The notes beneath the pieces were generated by a model. It was not told the DNA's origin. It worked only from the letters and a program-made list of their open reading frames with translations, and made no database searches. Positions 1 to 7,766 of a stretch of DNA of 38,191 nt are shown here, piece after piece (the first letter of the stretch is position 1; each line of letters opens with the position of its first letter). The translations under genes and the position numbers were made by a program. The DNA comes from CAZHTS01 sp964535315 (GTDB lineage Bacteria > Chloroflexota > Anaerolineae > Anaerolineales > Anaerolineaceae), in the NCBI GenBank assembly GCA_964535315.1, contig CAZHTS010000047.1, positions 1-38,191 of the forward strand. Reading direction: 5' to 3'.

Positions 1-24
1 TTTCGCGCCACTCACCAAAAGAAA

Positions 25-60
25 AATCCGGGGGATGATTGCCGGATCATCCCCCGGATT
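25..60 (-). terminator. Rho-independent terminator of katG
   Basis: A perfect 15-bp inverted repeat (25-39 against 46-60) with a 6-nt loop lies just after the katG stop. Read on the minus strand it is followed by a T-rich run (TTTTTCTTTT), the classic form of an intrinsic terminator. Confidence 0.9.
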
Positions 61-69
61 GGGTCGCTA

Positions 70-2253
70 TCAGAGCAGGTCAAAACGGTCCAGATTCATC
101 ACCTTGTTCCATGCGGCGATAAAATCATGGACAAACTTCTCCGCCGCGTCATCGCTGGCGTAAACTTCCGCCAGGGCGCGCAGTTGAGAATGCGAACCAA
201 AGATCAGGTCAACACGGGTGCCGGTCCATTTGCGCTCGCCGGTTACGTAATCGCGCCCCTCGAACACGTCGGCGCCTTCAGATACGGGCTGCCATACGGT
301 GCCCATGTCCAGCAAATTGACAAAGAAGTCGTTGGTCAGCACCCCCGGCCGCCGGGTGAAGACGCCGTGTTGAGAACCGGCAAAGTTGGCATTCAGGGCG
401 CGCATCCCGCCCACAAGAACCGTCATCTCGGGAGCGGTTAACGTCAGCAATTGCGCCCGGTCGACGAGCAGTTCCTCAGCCGATACGGCGTAGCGCGCCT
501 TCTGGTAATTGCGGAAACCATCGGCCTTGGGTTCGAGCACGGCGAAGGAAGCAACGTCGGTCTGCTCCTGCGCGGCGTCCATGCGCCCCGGCGTGAACGG
601 CACCGTCACAGGGTAGCCGGCATTCCGGGCGGCCTGTTCCACCGCAGCGCAACCCGCCAGGACAATCAGGTCGGCCAGCGAAACCTTCTTGCCATCCGTC
701 TGGGCTTTGTTGAAACCCGACTGGATCTCTTCCAGGGTCTTGAGCACCTTTGCCAGTTGTTCGGGTTGATTGACTTCCCAATCCTTCTGGGGCGCCAGGC
801 GGATGCGGGCGCCGTTCGCTCCCCCGCGCTTGTCGGAACCGCGGAAGGTGGAGGCCGAGGCCCAGGCGGTCGCAACCAGTTCCGCGATGGATAGGCCAGA
901 AGCCAGGATTTTCTCTTTAAGGGCGGCGATATCGCCCGCGTCGACCAGTTTGTGGTTGACCGCCGGGATGGGATCCTGCCAGATCAATTCTTCGACCGGA
1001 ACCTCCGCGCCAAGATAGCGGCTGCGCGGGCCCATATCGCGGTGGGTCAGCTTGAACCAGGCCCGGGCAAAGGCTTCGGCGAACTGGTCGGGGTGTTCGT
1101 AGAAACGGCGGGCGATCGGCTCATAAATGGGGTCGTAACGTAGCGCCAGGTCGGCCGTGGTCATCATAGGCGCGTGCTTCCGGGTCGGGTCGTGCGCGTC
1201 GGGGATCATGTGCTCCGCTTTGACGTCCTTTGCCACCCACTGTTGGGCGCCTGCCGGGCTTTTGACCAGTTCCCACTCGTAGCTGAACAACATCTCCAGG
1301 TAACCGTGATCCCAGCGGGTGGGGTTGGGCTTCCAGGCGCCTTCGATCCCGCTCGTTGTGGTATCTTTGCCCTTGCCGGCGCCGTGGCGATTTTTCCAGC
1401 CCAGCCCCTGCGCTTCGATCGGGGCCGCTTCCGGTTCGGGCCCAACCAGGGTGGGACTGCCGGCGCCATGCGCCTTGCCGAACGTATGCCCACCGGCAAT
1501 GAGTGCCACAGTCTCCTCATCGTTCATAGCCATGCGGCTGAAAGTCTCACGAACATCGCGGCCCGAGGCAACCGGGTCCGGGTTGCCGTTCGGGCCCTCC
1601 GGGTTCACATAGATGAGCCCCATTTGCACGGCCGCGAGCGGGTTTTCGAGTTCCCGGTCGCCAGCGTAGCGCCTATCTCCCAACCACGTGTCCTCCGAGC
1701 CCCAATAGATGTCCTTTTCCGGTTCCCAGATGTCCTCACGCCCGCCGGCAAAACCGAAGGTTTTGAAACCCATCGATTCAAGGGCCACATTGCCGGCAAG
1801 GATCATCAGATCGGCCCAGGAAATCTTGCGGCCGTATTTCTGCTTGACCGGCCACAGCAGGCGGCGCGCCTTGTCGAGGTTGACGTTGTCGGGCCAGCTG
1901 TTGAGCGGGGCGAAGCGTTGGCTGCCATTCCCACCGCCGCCGCGGCCATCGCCGGTGCGATAGGTGCCGGCGCTATGCCACGCCATGCGGATGATCAACC
2001 CGCCGTAATGGCCCCAGTCCGCCGGCCACCAATCCTGTGAGCGCGTCATCAAGTCACGGAGATCCTTCTTCACTGCGGCGAGATCGAGTTTCTTGAATTC
2101 TTCCCGATAGTTGAACCCCCCACCCATCGGGTTGGAACTGGCGGAATGTTGGTGCAGGATATCGAGATTTAACTGGTTGGGCCACCAGTCCTGGTTGGTC
2201 GTGCCGCTGCCGGCAGTGCGATGACGAATAGGGTTCTTACTGTCTTCACTCAT
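70..2253 (-). CDS. katG: Catalase-peroxidase KatG
   Basis: Bifunctional haem enzyme that destroys hydrogen peroxide and also has peroxidase activity; expected in the cytoplasm. The 727-residue length is normal for the duplicated two-domain family. The N-terminal domain has the distal Arg89-Trp92-His93 set in IRMAWHSAG, the Tyr in LIYVNPEGPNG and a downstream Met (RMAMNDEE) for the Met-Tyr-Trp adduct, and the proximal haem His in GGHTFGKAHG. The C-terminal half is the degenerate second peroxidase domain. The ATG at 2253 is preceded by AAGGAG at good spacing. The gene is monocistronic, with its own terminator, and lies downstream of a PerR-type regulator gene, which is the usual controller of katG in many bacteria. 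Identification is firm; regulation by the neighbour is an inference. Confidence 0.98.
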   Translation of the reverse strand: MSEDSKNPIRHRTAGSGTTNQDWWPNQLNLDILHQHSASSNPMGGGFNYREEFKKLDLAAVKKDLRDLMTRSQDWWPADWGHYGGLIIRMAWHSAGTYRTGDGRGGGGNGSQRFAPLNSWPDNVNLDKARRLLWPVKQKYGRKISWADLMILAGNVALESMGFKTFGFAGGREDIWEPEKDIYWGSEDTWLGDRRYAGDRELENPLAAVQMGLIYVNPEGPNGNPDPVASGRDVRETFSRMAMNDEETVALIAGGHTFGKAHGAGSPTLVGPEPEAAPIEAQGLGWKNRHGAGKGKDTTTSGIEGAWKPNPTRWDHGYLEMLFSYEWELVKSPAGAQQWVAKDVKAEHMIPDAHDPTRKHAPMMTTADLALRYDPIYEPIARRFYEHPDQFAEAFARAWFKLTHRDMGPRSRYLGAEVPVEELIWQDPIPAVNHKLVDAGDIAALKEKILASGLSIAELVATAWASASTFRGSDKRGGANGARIRLAPQKDWEVNQPEQLAKVLKTLEEIQSGFNKAQTDGKKVSLADLIVLAGCAAVEQAARNAGYPVTVPFTPGRMDAAQEQTDVASFAVLEPKADGFRNYQKARYAVSAEELLVDRAQLLTLTAPEMTVLVGGMRALNANFAGSQHGVFTRRPGVLTNDFFVNLLDMGTVWQPVSEGADVFEGRDYVTGERKWTGTRVDLIFGSHSQLRALAEVYASDDAAEKFVHDFIAAWNKVMNLDRFDLL

Positions 2254-2419
2254 CGTCTATTCTCCTTTCAGTAGTCTGGTTGTCATTTTATAGCAAGCGC
2301 CTCTCACGGGATAGCGCTTTGTGATTCACTAAAAAATCGCATCTCTTTCTATCCGCCGCCACTTTTCAATACACACTCCTAAGTGATAACAACTATCCAT
2401 AAGTGACAAAAAAGAGAGG
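2254..2419 (-). promoter_or_regulatory. katG upstream region with candidate operator
   Basis: This 166-bp gap must contain the katG promoter. An imperfect palindrome GATAACAACTATC (2385-2397) is flanked by two copies of TAAGTGA (about 2380-2386 and 2400-2406), a plausible binding site for the adjacent Fur-family regulator. A TATAAA motif lies nearer the gene but without a convincing -35 partner. The operator assignment is inference. Confidence 0.35.
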
Positions 2420-2860
2420 TCATCCACTCCCCTTTTTACAGTCCGGGCATAATCCGTAGAACGAGATTTGGGAACGGACGATCATGTACCCTGAGGACTG
2501 TTCGAGGTTGCGGATGAGCGCCGGATAAAAATCCGCATCGCCATCGATGATTTTGTTACACTCGATGCAAATCAGGTGCGGGTGGGGCTGCGGACGGTTG
2601 CCGTCATAACGGCTGTCGTCGTGCAGGTCGATCTCCAGAACCTGTCCCATGTCCTTGAGCAAGGCAAGGGTTTTATACACCGTGGCGTGACTGATGGTGG
2701 GGAACTGCCCCTTAACCCGGTTATACAGTTGGGTGGCGCTGGGGTGTCCTTCGCTGGCGGCTATTAAACGCACCAACTCGAGGCGTTGAGGGGTCAGGCG
2801 GAAATCGCGCTCCTTCAACGCTGCAATCAACTCATGGAAACGAATATCTGGATCAGGCAT
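2420..2860 (-). CDS. perR: Fur-family transcriptional regulator, PerR type
   Basis: DNA-binding metalloregulator of 146 residues with the normal winged-helix N-terminus (FRLTPQRLELVRLI, then TISHATVYKTLALL as recognition helix) and a C-terminal dimerisation/metal domain. It has the HPHLICIECNKI segment and a second CPDC pair, giving the four-cysteine structural zinc site. The residue after SRY is Asp (SRYDGN), as at the Asp85 position that separates peroxide sensor PerR from Fur, which has Glu there. It lies upstream of katG in the same orientation, and a Fur/PerR-like AT-rich palindrome lies just before its own start, suggesting autoregulation. PerR rather than Fur is inferred from the Asp and the katG neighbour. 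Confidence 0.85.
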   Translation of the reverse strand: MPDPDIRFHELIAALKERDFRLTPQRLELVRLIAASEGHPSATQLYNRVKGQFPTISHATVYKTLALLKDMGQVLEIDLHDDSRYDGNRPQPHPHLICIECNKIIDGDADFYPALIRNLEQSSGYMIVRSQISFYGLCPDCKKGSG

Positions 2861-2884
2861 AAATCTTTATAAATACCCTTTATT

Positions 2885-2905
2885 TAATAATAATTATCAT
2901 CATTA
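2885..2905 (-). promoter_or_regulatory. Fur/PerR-like box upstream of perR
   Basis: A 21-bp AT-rich imperfect palindrome lies 24 bp before the perR start. Reading the minus strand it starts TAATGATGATAA and ends TTATTATTA, close to known Fur/PerR boxes. It suits autoregulation of perR and could also affect the divergent feoA. Confidence 0.6.
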
Positions 2906-3031
2906 TATCTTAAGGAAAACGAAAAGAAAAGAGGCTGTCGCCGCCGTCCAGACAGAAAGATCGACAGAGCTTGCCCGCTGGCACAGAAGCGCGGCAATCA
3001 GAATCGTCACAACCAGAAAACCTTCCGGCAT
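2903..3031 (-). CDS. Possible small hydrophobic protein (42 aa)
   Basis: An open frame in the gap between perR and feoA encodes two clearly hydrophobic stretches, FLVVTILIAALLC and an alanine/phenylalanine-rich one ending FLFVFLKI, separated by a short polar turn. That is a two-helix membrane hairpin pattern. A GTG seven codons upstream (3052) would give 49 residues. A strong GGAGG followed by ATG lies farther upstream but is one base out of frame, so either that ATG starts a different 50-odd residue Cys-rich peptide or a frameshift has occurred. I recognise no family; it could be non-coding. Confidence 0.25.
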   Translation of the reverse strand: MPEGFLVVTILIAALLCQRASSVDLSVWTAATASFLFVFLKI

Positions 3032-3138
3032 TTTGACAGTTAAAACGTTCACAATCTCTAACCAGGTTGCCCATTATTCCTCCACAATTGAGCCGTATCT
3101 TTGAAGTAACCAGGCCTTTCACTAAGGAGAACTATCCC

Positions 3139-3399
3139 ATGCTCGAAAAAGTACATCTTTCACAAAGCGAAAACATCCTGCCGTTAAATTCGCTTGGAGG
3201 CGGTCAAACAGGCATGATTGTTTCGATAAACATGCACAAGGAAGAATGTTTACGGGAACTCACCTTGCTGGGCATCGTTCCCCAGACAATCATCCGGATG
3301 TTTGCCAATCATTACTCCAATTTCATTTTCAAAATAGGTACCAGAACCATCGCCGTCGACCGAGAAATAGCAGCCGGAATACTGGTAATTCGAGTTTAG
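3139..3399 (+). CDS. feoA: FeoA-domain protein
   Basis: Small SH3-like protein of 86 residues associated with ferrous iron transport. The core RELTLLGIVPQTIIRM followed by FIFKIGTRTIAVDREIAAGILV matches the FeoA fold. The ATG at 3139 is chosen because AAGGAG lies at proper spacing; the frame is open to 3067, but that extension has no ribosome site. It is the only plus-strand gene in the left part. No FeoB is adjacent, so it is either a solitary FeoA regulator or pairs with a FeoB elsewhere. The neighbouring Fur-family gene suggests iron- or peroxide-dependent control. Confidence 0.85.
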   Translation: MLEKVHLSQSENILPLNSLGGGQTGMIVSINMHKEECLRELTLLGIVPQTIIRMFANHYSNFIFKIGTRTIAVDREIAAGILVIRV

Positions 3400-3408
3400 A
3401 CAAAAAGT

Positions 3409-3440
3409 AGTGCGGCATTCCCCTTGAGGAAAACCGCACT
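3409..3440. terminator. Bidirectional terminator between feoA and cobO
   Basis: AGTGCGG (3409-3415) pairs with CCGCACT (3434-3440), with further pairing inside the loop. On the minus strand it is followed by ACTTTTTG and so could end the long B12 operon; on the plus strand it lies ten bases after the feoA stop, with only a weak T-run. Confidence 0.65.
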
Positions 3441-3602
3441 TTGGTAGAAACTTAAAGTTGTGACACCAAAAGAACATTAACAAATTAATCGAATTCCGCC
3501 AAGCTGAGTCAATCGAGCTGCTTTCGGAGGAAGTGGCCGAGCATAGGTTGGGTGGATCGCCCAGGTTTAAATCAATCAGCAGTGCAAAGAAAACAGGCAT
3601 AA
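3441..3602. other. Intergenic stretch with no confident gene
   Basis: No convincing gene. On the plus strand a 56-codon open frame without a good start (3464-3631) encodes a polar, glutamate-rich peptide (IEFRQAESIELLSEEVAEH) that runs into the end of cobO on the opposite strand. It may be the remnant of a lost gene or chance. Confidence 0.4.
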
Positions 3603-4133
3603 TCAAAACTCGATTCCTGGCTGTCCTTTGATACCCTGCTGGTAGGGGTGCTTGACCAAGTTCATCTCACTCACCAGATCGGCATATTCGACCAGCGCCG
3701 CTGGCGCATTACGCCCTGTAATAATGATATGCAGCGCGGGTGGGCAATGTTCGCACAGCCAGTCCAGCACCGCGTCCGTATCCAGCCAGCCGTAATGCAG
3801 GGGGTAGGTGAATTCATCCAGCACGATCAGGTCATACCTGCCGCTGGCAATTTTCTCCTGGGCCAGTTCCCACCCGTGGCAGGCGCGCGCGACCGTTTCA
3901 TCCATATCCTTCGAGCGCCAGGTAAAGCCGTCGCCGCTGGTGTGCCATTCGATGCCCAGTTTTTCGGCGGCGCGCACCTCGCCCCACCTGCCGGTCTCGG
4001 CCTTGATGAACTGGATCACGCATACGCGCATCCCGCGCCCCCAGGCGCGCAGCAGCGTACCAAACGCGGCAGTGGATTTGCCCTTGCCGCTGCCGGTGTT
4101 GACGATCAATAATCCTTTGGGTTGGGTTGGCAT
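3603..4133 (-). CDS. cobO: Cob(I)alamin/corrinoid adenosyltransferase, CobA/CobO/BtuR type
   Basis: Transfers the 5'-deoxyadenosyl group of ATP to the cobalt of reduced corrinoids, giving the adenosylated form used by CbiP. The 176 residues contain a P-loop NTGSGKGKSTAAFG near the start, GRYDLIVLDEFTYPLHYGWLD in the middle, and the family end VKHPYQQGIKGQPGIEF. The start follows AGGGGAT. It is the last gene of the B12 run, 41 bp after the CWC protein gene. Confidence 0.96.
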   Translation of the reverse strand: MPTQPKGLLIVNTGSGKGKSTAAFGTLLRAWGRGMRVCVIQFIKAETGRWGEVRAAEKLGIEWHTSGDGFTWRSKDMDETVARACHGWELAQEKIASGRYDLIVLDEFTYPLHYGWLDTDAVLDWLCEHCPPALHIIITGRNAPAALVEYADLVSEMNLVKHPYQQGIKGQPGIEF

Positions 4134-4174
4134 ATCATGATCCCCTTTTTCCTATTGGGATGTCTTGCTAATCT

Positions 4175-4546
4175 TCATAGTTTTTGATAACCATACGGGC
4201 AGTTCGTGCAGCCATTTTCGCAGCAATGCCCGCGTTTCAGGAGATACCACGCCGACAAGACGAATTTACCATCCTGATTGATCTCGTAATCAATTCCTTC
4301 GATCAGCGGGCCATTGCTAGCGTACTGCGGAGCGATGCTTTCTTGCGCATTCTCGGGGGTAATGGTTTGGAGATACTCGGTGATTTTTTCCTTAATCTTT
4401 GCTTTCAAGCATGCAGGACAAAGGCAGCCCTGGTGAGAATCCAGAGGCATAATCGATGGGTAGTCAGAACACCAGCAGCGTTTGTCTTCGGCTTGCGCCC
4501 CACACAAAAATATAGCGCCGCAGATTGGACAGGTTTTCGTCTTCAT
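4175..4546 (-). CDS. Cysteine-rich CWC domain / DUF5522 fusion protein
   Basis: A 123-residue protein with two small cysteine-rich modules. The N-terminus has CPICGAIFLCG followed by RCWCSDYP and GCLCPACL, the pattern of cysteine-rich CWC proteins. The C-terminus (about 80-123), GIDYEINQDGKFVLSAWYLLKRGHCCENGCTNCPYG, matches DUF5522, with its CC-x3-C-x2-C cluster. Both families are of unknown function; the cysteines suggest zinc or Fe-S binding. Its place between the nitrilase and cobO genes in the B12 run hints at a role linked to cofactor handling, but that is only context. Confidence 0.8.
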   Translation of the reverse strand: MKTKTCPICGAIFLCGAQAEDKRCWCSDYPSIMPLDSHQGCLCPACLKAKIKEKITEYLQTITPENAQESIAPQYASNGPLIEGIDYEINQDGKFVLSAWYLLKRGHCCENGCTNCPYGYQKL

Positions 4547-4601
4547 ATTCCTACCTGAAAAACGGGCCAGTCAACTGAAGCACCAGCACCGGGCATATTC
4601 C

Positions 4602-5399
4602 TTACTTCTCACTTTCGATTGTACAAACGGTGAAATCCGGATTGAGCGGCTGCCAGCGTTCATTAAAATCCATCAGCAGGATGGCCGGCGACGTTTCTTT
4701 GTATTCCGCCACGCGCCGCCCGCCGGTAACCACCACGCTCGAACTGCCTTCAAAGTTCATGCTCAGATCACGCCCGGTACGGTTGCAGACCAGCACCGGC
4801 AGCCCGGTTTCCAGCGAGCGTTGCTCCCATTCGCCGCTGGGCGCATGTTCGCCCGGCGCCCAGGCCGCCAGACTGAGCAGCACCTGAGCGCCGTTCTGCG
4901 CCAGTTCGCCTGCCAGCCGCGCCGAATAAGCGTCAGCACAGATCATCAATCCGAGCGGATATCCGCGCCATGCCACCGGCAGCGCCTGGCTGCCCGGCGT
5001 CGACCAGCCCTCGATGCTGCCCGGTAAAACCAGAATCTTATGATGCCTTCCGGCAACCAGACCGGTTTCGGCGATCAAGATCGCCGCGTTGAAAAGTTTC
5101 CCGCTGTTCGGGTCGTATACCGGCGTACCCAGCAACAGGGCAATCCGCAGTTCTTCACAGAGGCGGCCAAAGCGCTCCAACACAACCGGCATATCGTCTT
5201 GAATCCAGTCCGCACCGATGCTGGCATGAAACGCATACCCGCTGACGGCCAGTTCTGGCGTCAGCACCAGGTCAGGGTGATGGTCTGCCGCTCGCCGGAT
5301 CATGCGCTCCAGCAGGTCGAGGTTATCCGTCAGATTGTCAAAACGGGGAGCTATATGCAAGAAAGCCACCCGCAAGGAGCGTGAACTTAGCTCTTCCAC
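4602..5399 (-). CDS. Carbon-nitrogen hydrolase (nitrilase superfamily)
   Basis: Predicted amidase or related C-N hydrolase of 265 residues. The superfamily's Glu-Lys-Cys triad is visible: Glu49 in LTPELAVSGY, Lys121 in GRHHKILVLPG and Cys154 in GLMICADAYSARL. The start is a GTG with an excellent GGAGG seven bases before it, and it overlaps the end of cbiP by 13 bp, so the two are translationally linked. The substrate is unknown. Next to the glutamine-dependent amidase CbiP it might deamidate or trim a corrinoid side chain, or provide ammonia; neither is shown by sequence. Confidence 0.85.
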   Translation of the reverse strand: MEELSSRSLRVAFLHIAPRFDNLTDNLDLLERMIRRAADHHPDLVLTPELAVSGYAFHASIGADWIQDDMPVVLERFGRLCEELRIALLLGTPVYDPNSGKLFNAAILIAETGLVAGRHHKILVLPGSIEGWSTPGSQALPVAWRGYPLGLMICADAYSARLAGELAQNGAQVLLSLAAWAPGEHAPSGEWEQRSLETGLPVLVCNRTGRDLSMNFEGSSSVVVTGGRRVAEYKETSPAILLMDFNERWQPLNPDFTVCTIESEK

Positions 5400-6892
5400 A
5401 CGATTTCCTCCAGCAACTCCATATTAAGCGCACCTTCCACCGCATCGGCCAGCGCATCCAGCGAGCGCCGGAAATCTTCGGCCTGGGTGCGCGTGTTTCC
5501 CGTGCCGCGCCAGCTCAAGCTTTCGAGCCAGGCACGCCGGAAGAGATCATTGGCAAACAACCCATGCAGATAGCAGCCCCAAACCTTGCCATCCGCGGAT
5601 ATACCGCCATCCAGCACCTGAACCGCCTGCCCGTTGCGCTGGTTGACCTCCAGCCAGGACGGCGCGCCGCCGGTTGCGCCCATGTGGATTTCGTAGCCCT
5701 CCAGCGTGCTGCCTTCCAACGGTGCAAGCCAGCCCACCCCGCCGCGCACGATGACCTGGGCTTGATAGGTGGCTTTCTCGGCCTGGAATTGGGTGCCCCC
5801 TGGCAGCAGTCCCAGCCCAGGCAGCGTATCCAGCGACGATTCGACGTGCTGCGGGTCATCGATGCGCGTCCCGAGCATCTGGTAGCCGCCGCAGATGCCC
5901 ACCACCGCGCCGCCCGCGCCGGCAAAGTTGTGCACCGCATCCGCCAGTCCTGTCTGGCGCAGCCATTCCAGGTCGGCCAGGGTGCTTTTGGTTCCGGGCA
6001 GGAGGATAGCGTCCGGCTGGCCCAACTCTGTCAGCGCGGATACATAGCGCACGCGCACGCCTTCCTCGGCCTTGAGCGGGTCGAAATCATCGAAGTTGGC
6101 AATGCGCGGAAAGGCGATTACGGCCAGGTCAATCTGCGCAGCGGGATTGGACGTTTGTCGCGCTTGCTCCACAGAGACCGCGTCTTCATCGGGCAGGTTG
6201 AGACCGCGCAGGTACGGCACCACGCCCAACACCGGCACGCCGCCCTTTTCTTCCAGAATCTGAATGCCATCGGCGAACAGGGTGATGTCGCCGCGGAACT
6301 TGTTGACCACCAACCCGCGTACCAGTGCGCGCTCTTCGGGTTCCAGCAGCCAGACCGTACCGAGCAGCTGCGCAAAAATCCCGCCGCGGTCGATGTCGCC
6401 AGCCAGCAGCACGGGCGATTGGGTGTAGCGCGCTACCGCCATGTTGACGATGTCGCCGCGTTTCAGGTTGAGTTCCGCCGGGCTGCCCGCGCCTTCGATG
6501 ATCACCAGGTCATATGCCTCACGCAGGCGGTCCAGCGCCCCAGTGACGTATTCCCACAGGATTTTCTTTTTCTCGTAGTAGCTCCTGGCCTGCAGGGTCG
6601 ACCAGGGCCGGCCCATCAAAATCACTTGCGAGCGCGAGTCGCCTTCGGGTTTGATCAACACCGGGTTCATATCGACGGTGGGCGTAAGACCCGAAGCAGC
6701 CGCCTGCAGTGCCTGGGCGCGGCCAATCTCGCCGCCATCCGGACAGACGGCGGCATTGTTCGACATATTTTGGGCTTTGAACGGCGCAACGCGCAGCCCG
6801 CGCCGGGCGTAGATACGGCACAAGGCCGTGACCAGCAGGCTTTTGCCCGCCGATGACATGCTGCCGAGTACCATCAGGGTTTTTGCAGTCAT
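5387..6892 (-). CDS. cbiP: Adenosylcobyric acid synthase
   Basis: Glutamine-dependent amidation of the b, d, e and g side chains of adenosylcobyrinate a,c-diamide. The 501-residue protein has an N-terminal dethiobiotin-synthetase-like ATPase domain (MVLGSMSSAGKSLLVTALCR, P-loop) and a C-terminal class I glutamine amidotransferase domain, with nucleophile Cys in GAVVGICGGYQMLG and the C-terminal His in GCYLHGLFAND. Length is typical of CbiP/CobQ. Its ATG overlaps the stop of the upstream kinase gene (ATGA). Confidence 0.98.
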   Translation of the reverse strand: MTAKTLMVLGSMSSAGKSLLVTALCRIYARRGLRVAPFKAQNMSNNAAVCPDGGEIGRAQALQAAASGLTPTVDMNPVLIKPEGDSRSQVILMGRPWSTLQARSYYEKKKILWEYVTGALDRLREAYDLVIIEGAGSPAELNLKRGDIVNMAVARYTQSPVLLAGDIDRGGIFAQLLGTVWLLEPEERALVRGLVVNKFRGDITLFADGIQILEEKGGVPVLGVVPYLRGLNLPDEDAVSVEQARQTSNPAAQIDLAVIAFPRIANFDDFDPLKAEEGVRVRYVSALTELGQPDAILLPGTKSTLADLEWLRQTGLADAVHNFAGAGGAVVGICGGYQMLGTRIDDPQHVESSLDTLPGLGLLPGGTQFQAEKATYQAQVIVRGGVGWLAPLEGSTLEGYEIHMGATGGAPSWLEVNQRNGQAVQVLDGGISADGKVWGCYLHGLFANDLFRRAWLESLSWRGTGNTRTQAEDFRRSLDALADAVEGALNMELLEEIVWKS

Positions 6893-7761
6893 TGAATTTC
6901 ATCCTCAAATTGCAATGCAGCCGCTTCCATCACGGGGCCGCCGCCGGTGATTTCTGTCGCCCGCAACTGGATCTGCGTGGGGAGATGTTTTTTAATATAC
7001 CGGATCACAGACTGGTGATCAAACGCGTTTTTCGGGAAAAGCATCCCCAGGATCGAGCCGCTGTGCGCACGGCAAACGCCGCTGGCTCCCACCTGGTGGG
7101 CGAGCGCCAGGGCATGCTCCAGCCAGGGATTGGGTAAAATTTCCTGGTGGGCTGCCGCGCTCAGGCTGGCCGCTTCACCCATCGCGTCGATATCCTGCCG
7201 GAGGATGCCATCTTTGAGCAGGTCAAAAGCCTGCTGGTGGAGCGAAGCGATTTTTCGCAGCGCGTCCGTCCAGTCTTTCTCGTTGAAGGCTTCGCTGTCC
7301 ACCGTGTCGCCGGGGTCAAGGATCACGACTGCCACCGGCGGCGGTGCGCCCAGGTGCTCCACCAACGCACCCTGGCGGTGGTCGAACAGCGCCAGCCCTG
7401 GCAGGAGCGAGCTGTCAGTTGGCTCGATGCGCACCGCCAGGCGCGAGGCTTCGATGGGATCGAGTGGAATATTTGCCCAATGCGCCGCGGCGAACAACGT
7501 GCTGCCAATGTCGGCGGTGCTGGTTCCATACCCCCGCCCGGCAGGCAGGCGCTGGTGCAAGTCCACCGGCAGTTGGGCTGCGGCGGGCAAACAGTCCAAT
7601 GCGCGCTGTGCTTTGGGGGGCAGCGGCGGCTGCGGCTGGCCCGGCGTGGGCAGCGCAGTGCTGTAGATCCTGATCGGGCAAGAAACCAGGCAGGGGATGC
7701 CATCCATAGTTCCCTGGAACAATTCACCGCACGTGTATGGGCAGGAGATCGGAATTGTCAT
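6889..7761 (-). CDS. pduX: GHMP kinase, PduX-like (probable L-threonine kinase)
   Basis: GHMP-family kinase of 290 residues. It has the CGELFQG start motif of PduX-type enzymes, the GRGYGTSTADIGS ATP-binding loop (about 97-109), and a late Gly-rich ITGGGPV. PduX makes O-phospho-L-threonine, the precursor of the aminopropanol linker in the nucleotide loop. The next enzyme, threonine-phosphate decarboxylase CobD, is not in this window. It starts 5 bp after btuD and overlaps cbiP. The family is clear; the threonine substrate is inferred from motif and context. Confidence 0.85.
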   Translation of the reverse strand: MTIPISCPYTCGELFQGTMDGIPCLVSCPIRIYSTALPTPGQPQPPLPPKAQRALDCLPAAAQLPVDLHQRLPAGRGYGTSTADIGSTLFAAAHWANIPLDPIEASRLAVRIEPTDSSLLPGLALFDHRQGALVEHLGAPPPVAVVILDPGDTVDSEAFNEKDWTDALRKIASLHQQAFDLLKDGILRQDIDAMGEAASLSAAAHQEILPNPWLEHALALAHQVGASGVCRAHSGSILGMLFPKNAFDHQSVIRYIKKHLPTQIQLRATEITGGGPVMEAAALQFEDEIQ

Positions 7762-7766
7762 ACCGG

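Noticed and set aside
1174..2040. 288-codon plus-strand open frame opposite katG
   Set aside because: Antisense to conserved KatG residues; composition typical of shadow frames in GC-rich DNA.
5381..6856. 491-codon open frame on the plus strand opposite cbiP
   Set aside because: It is an antisense shadow of a well-supported cbiP; its product is rich in Gln, Arg, His and Ala with no family resemblance.
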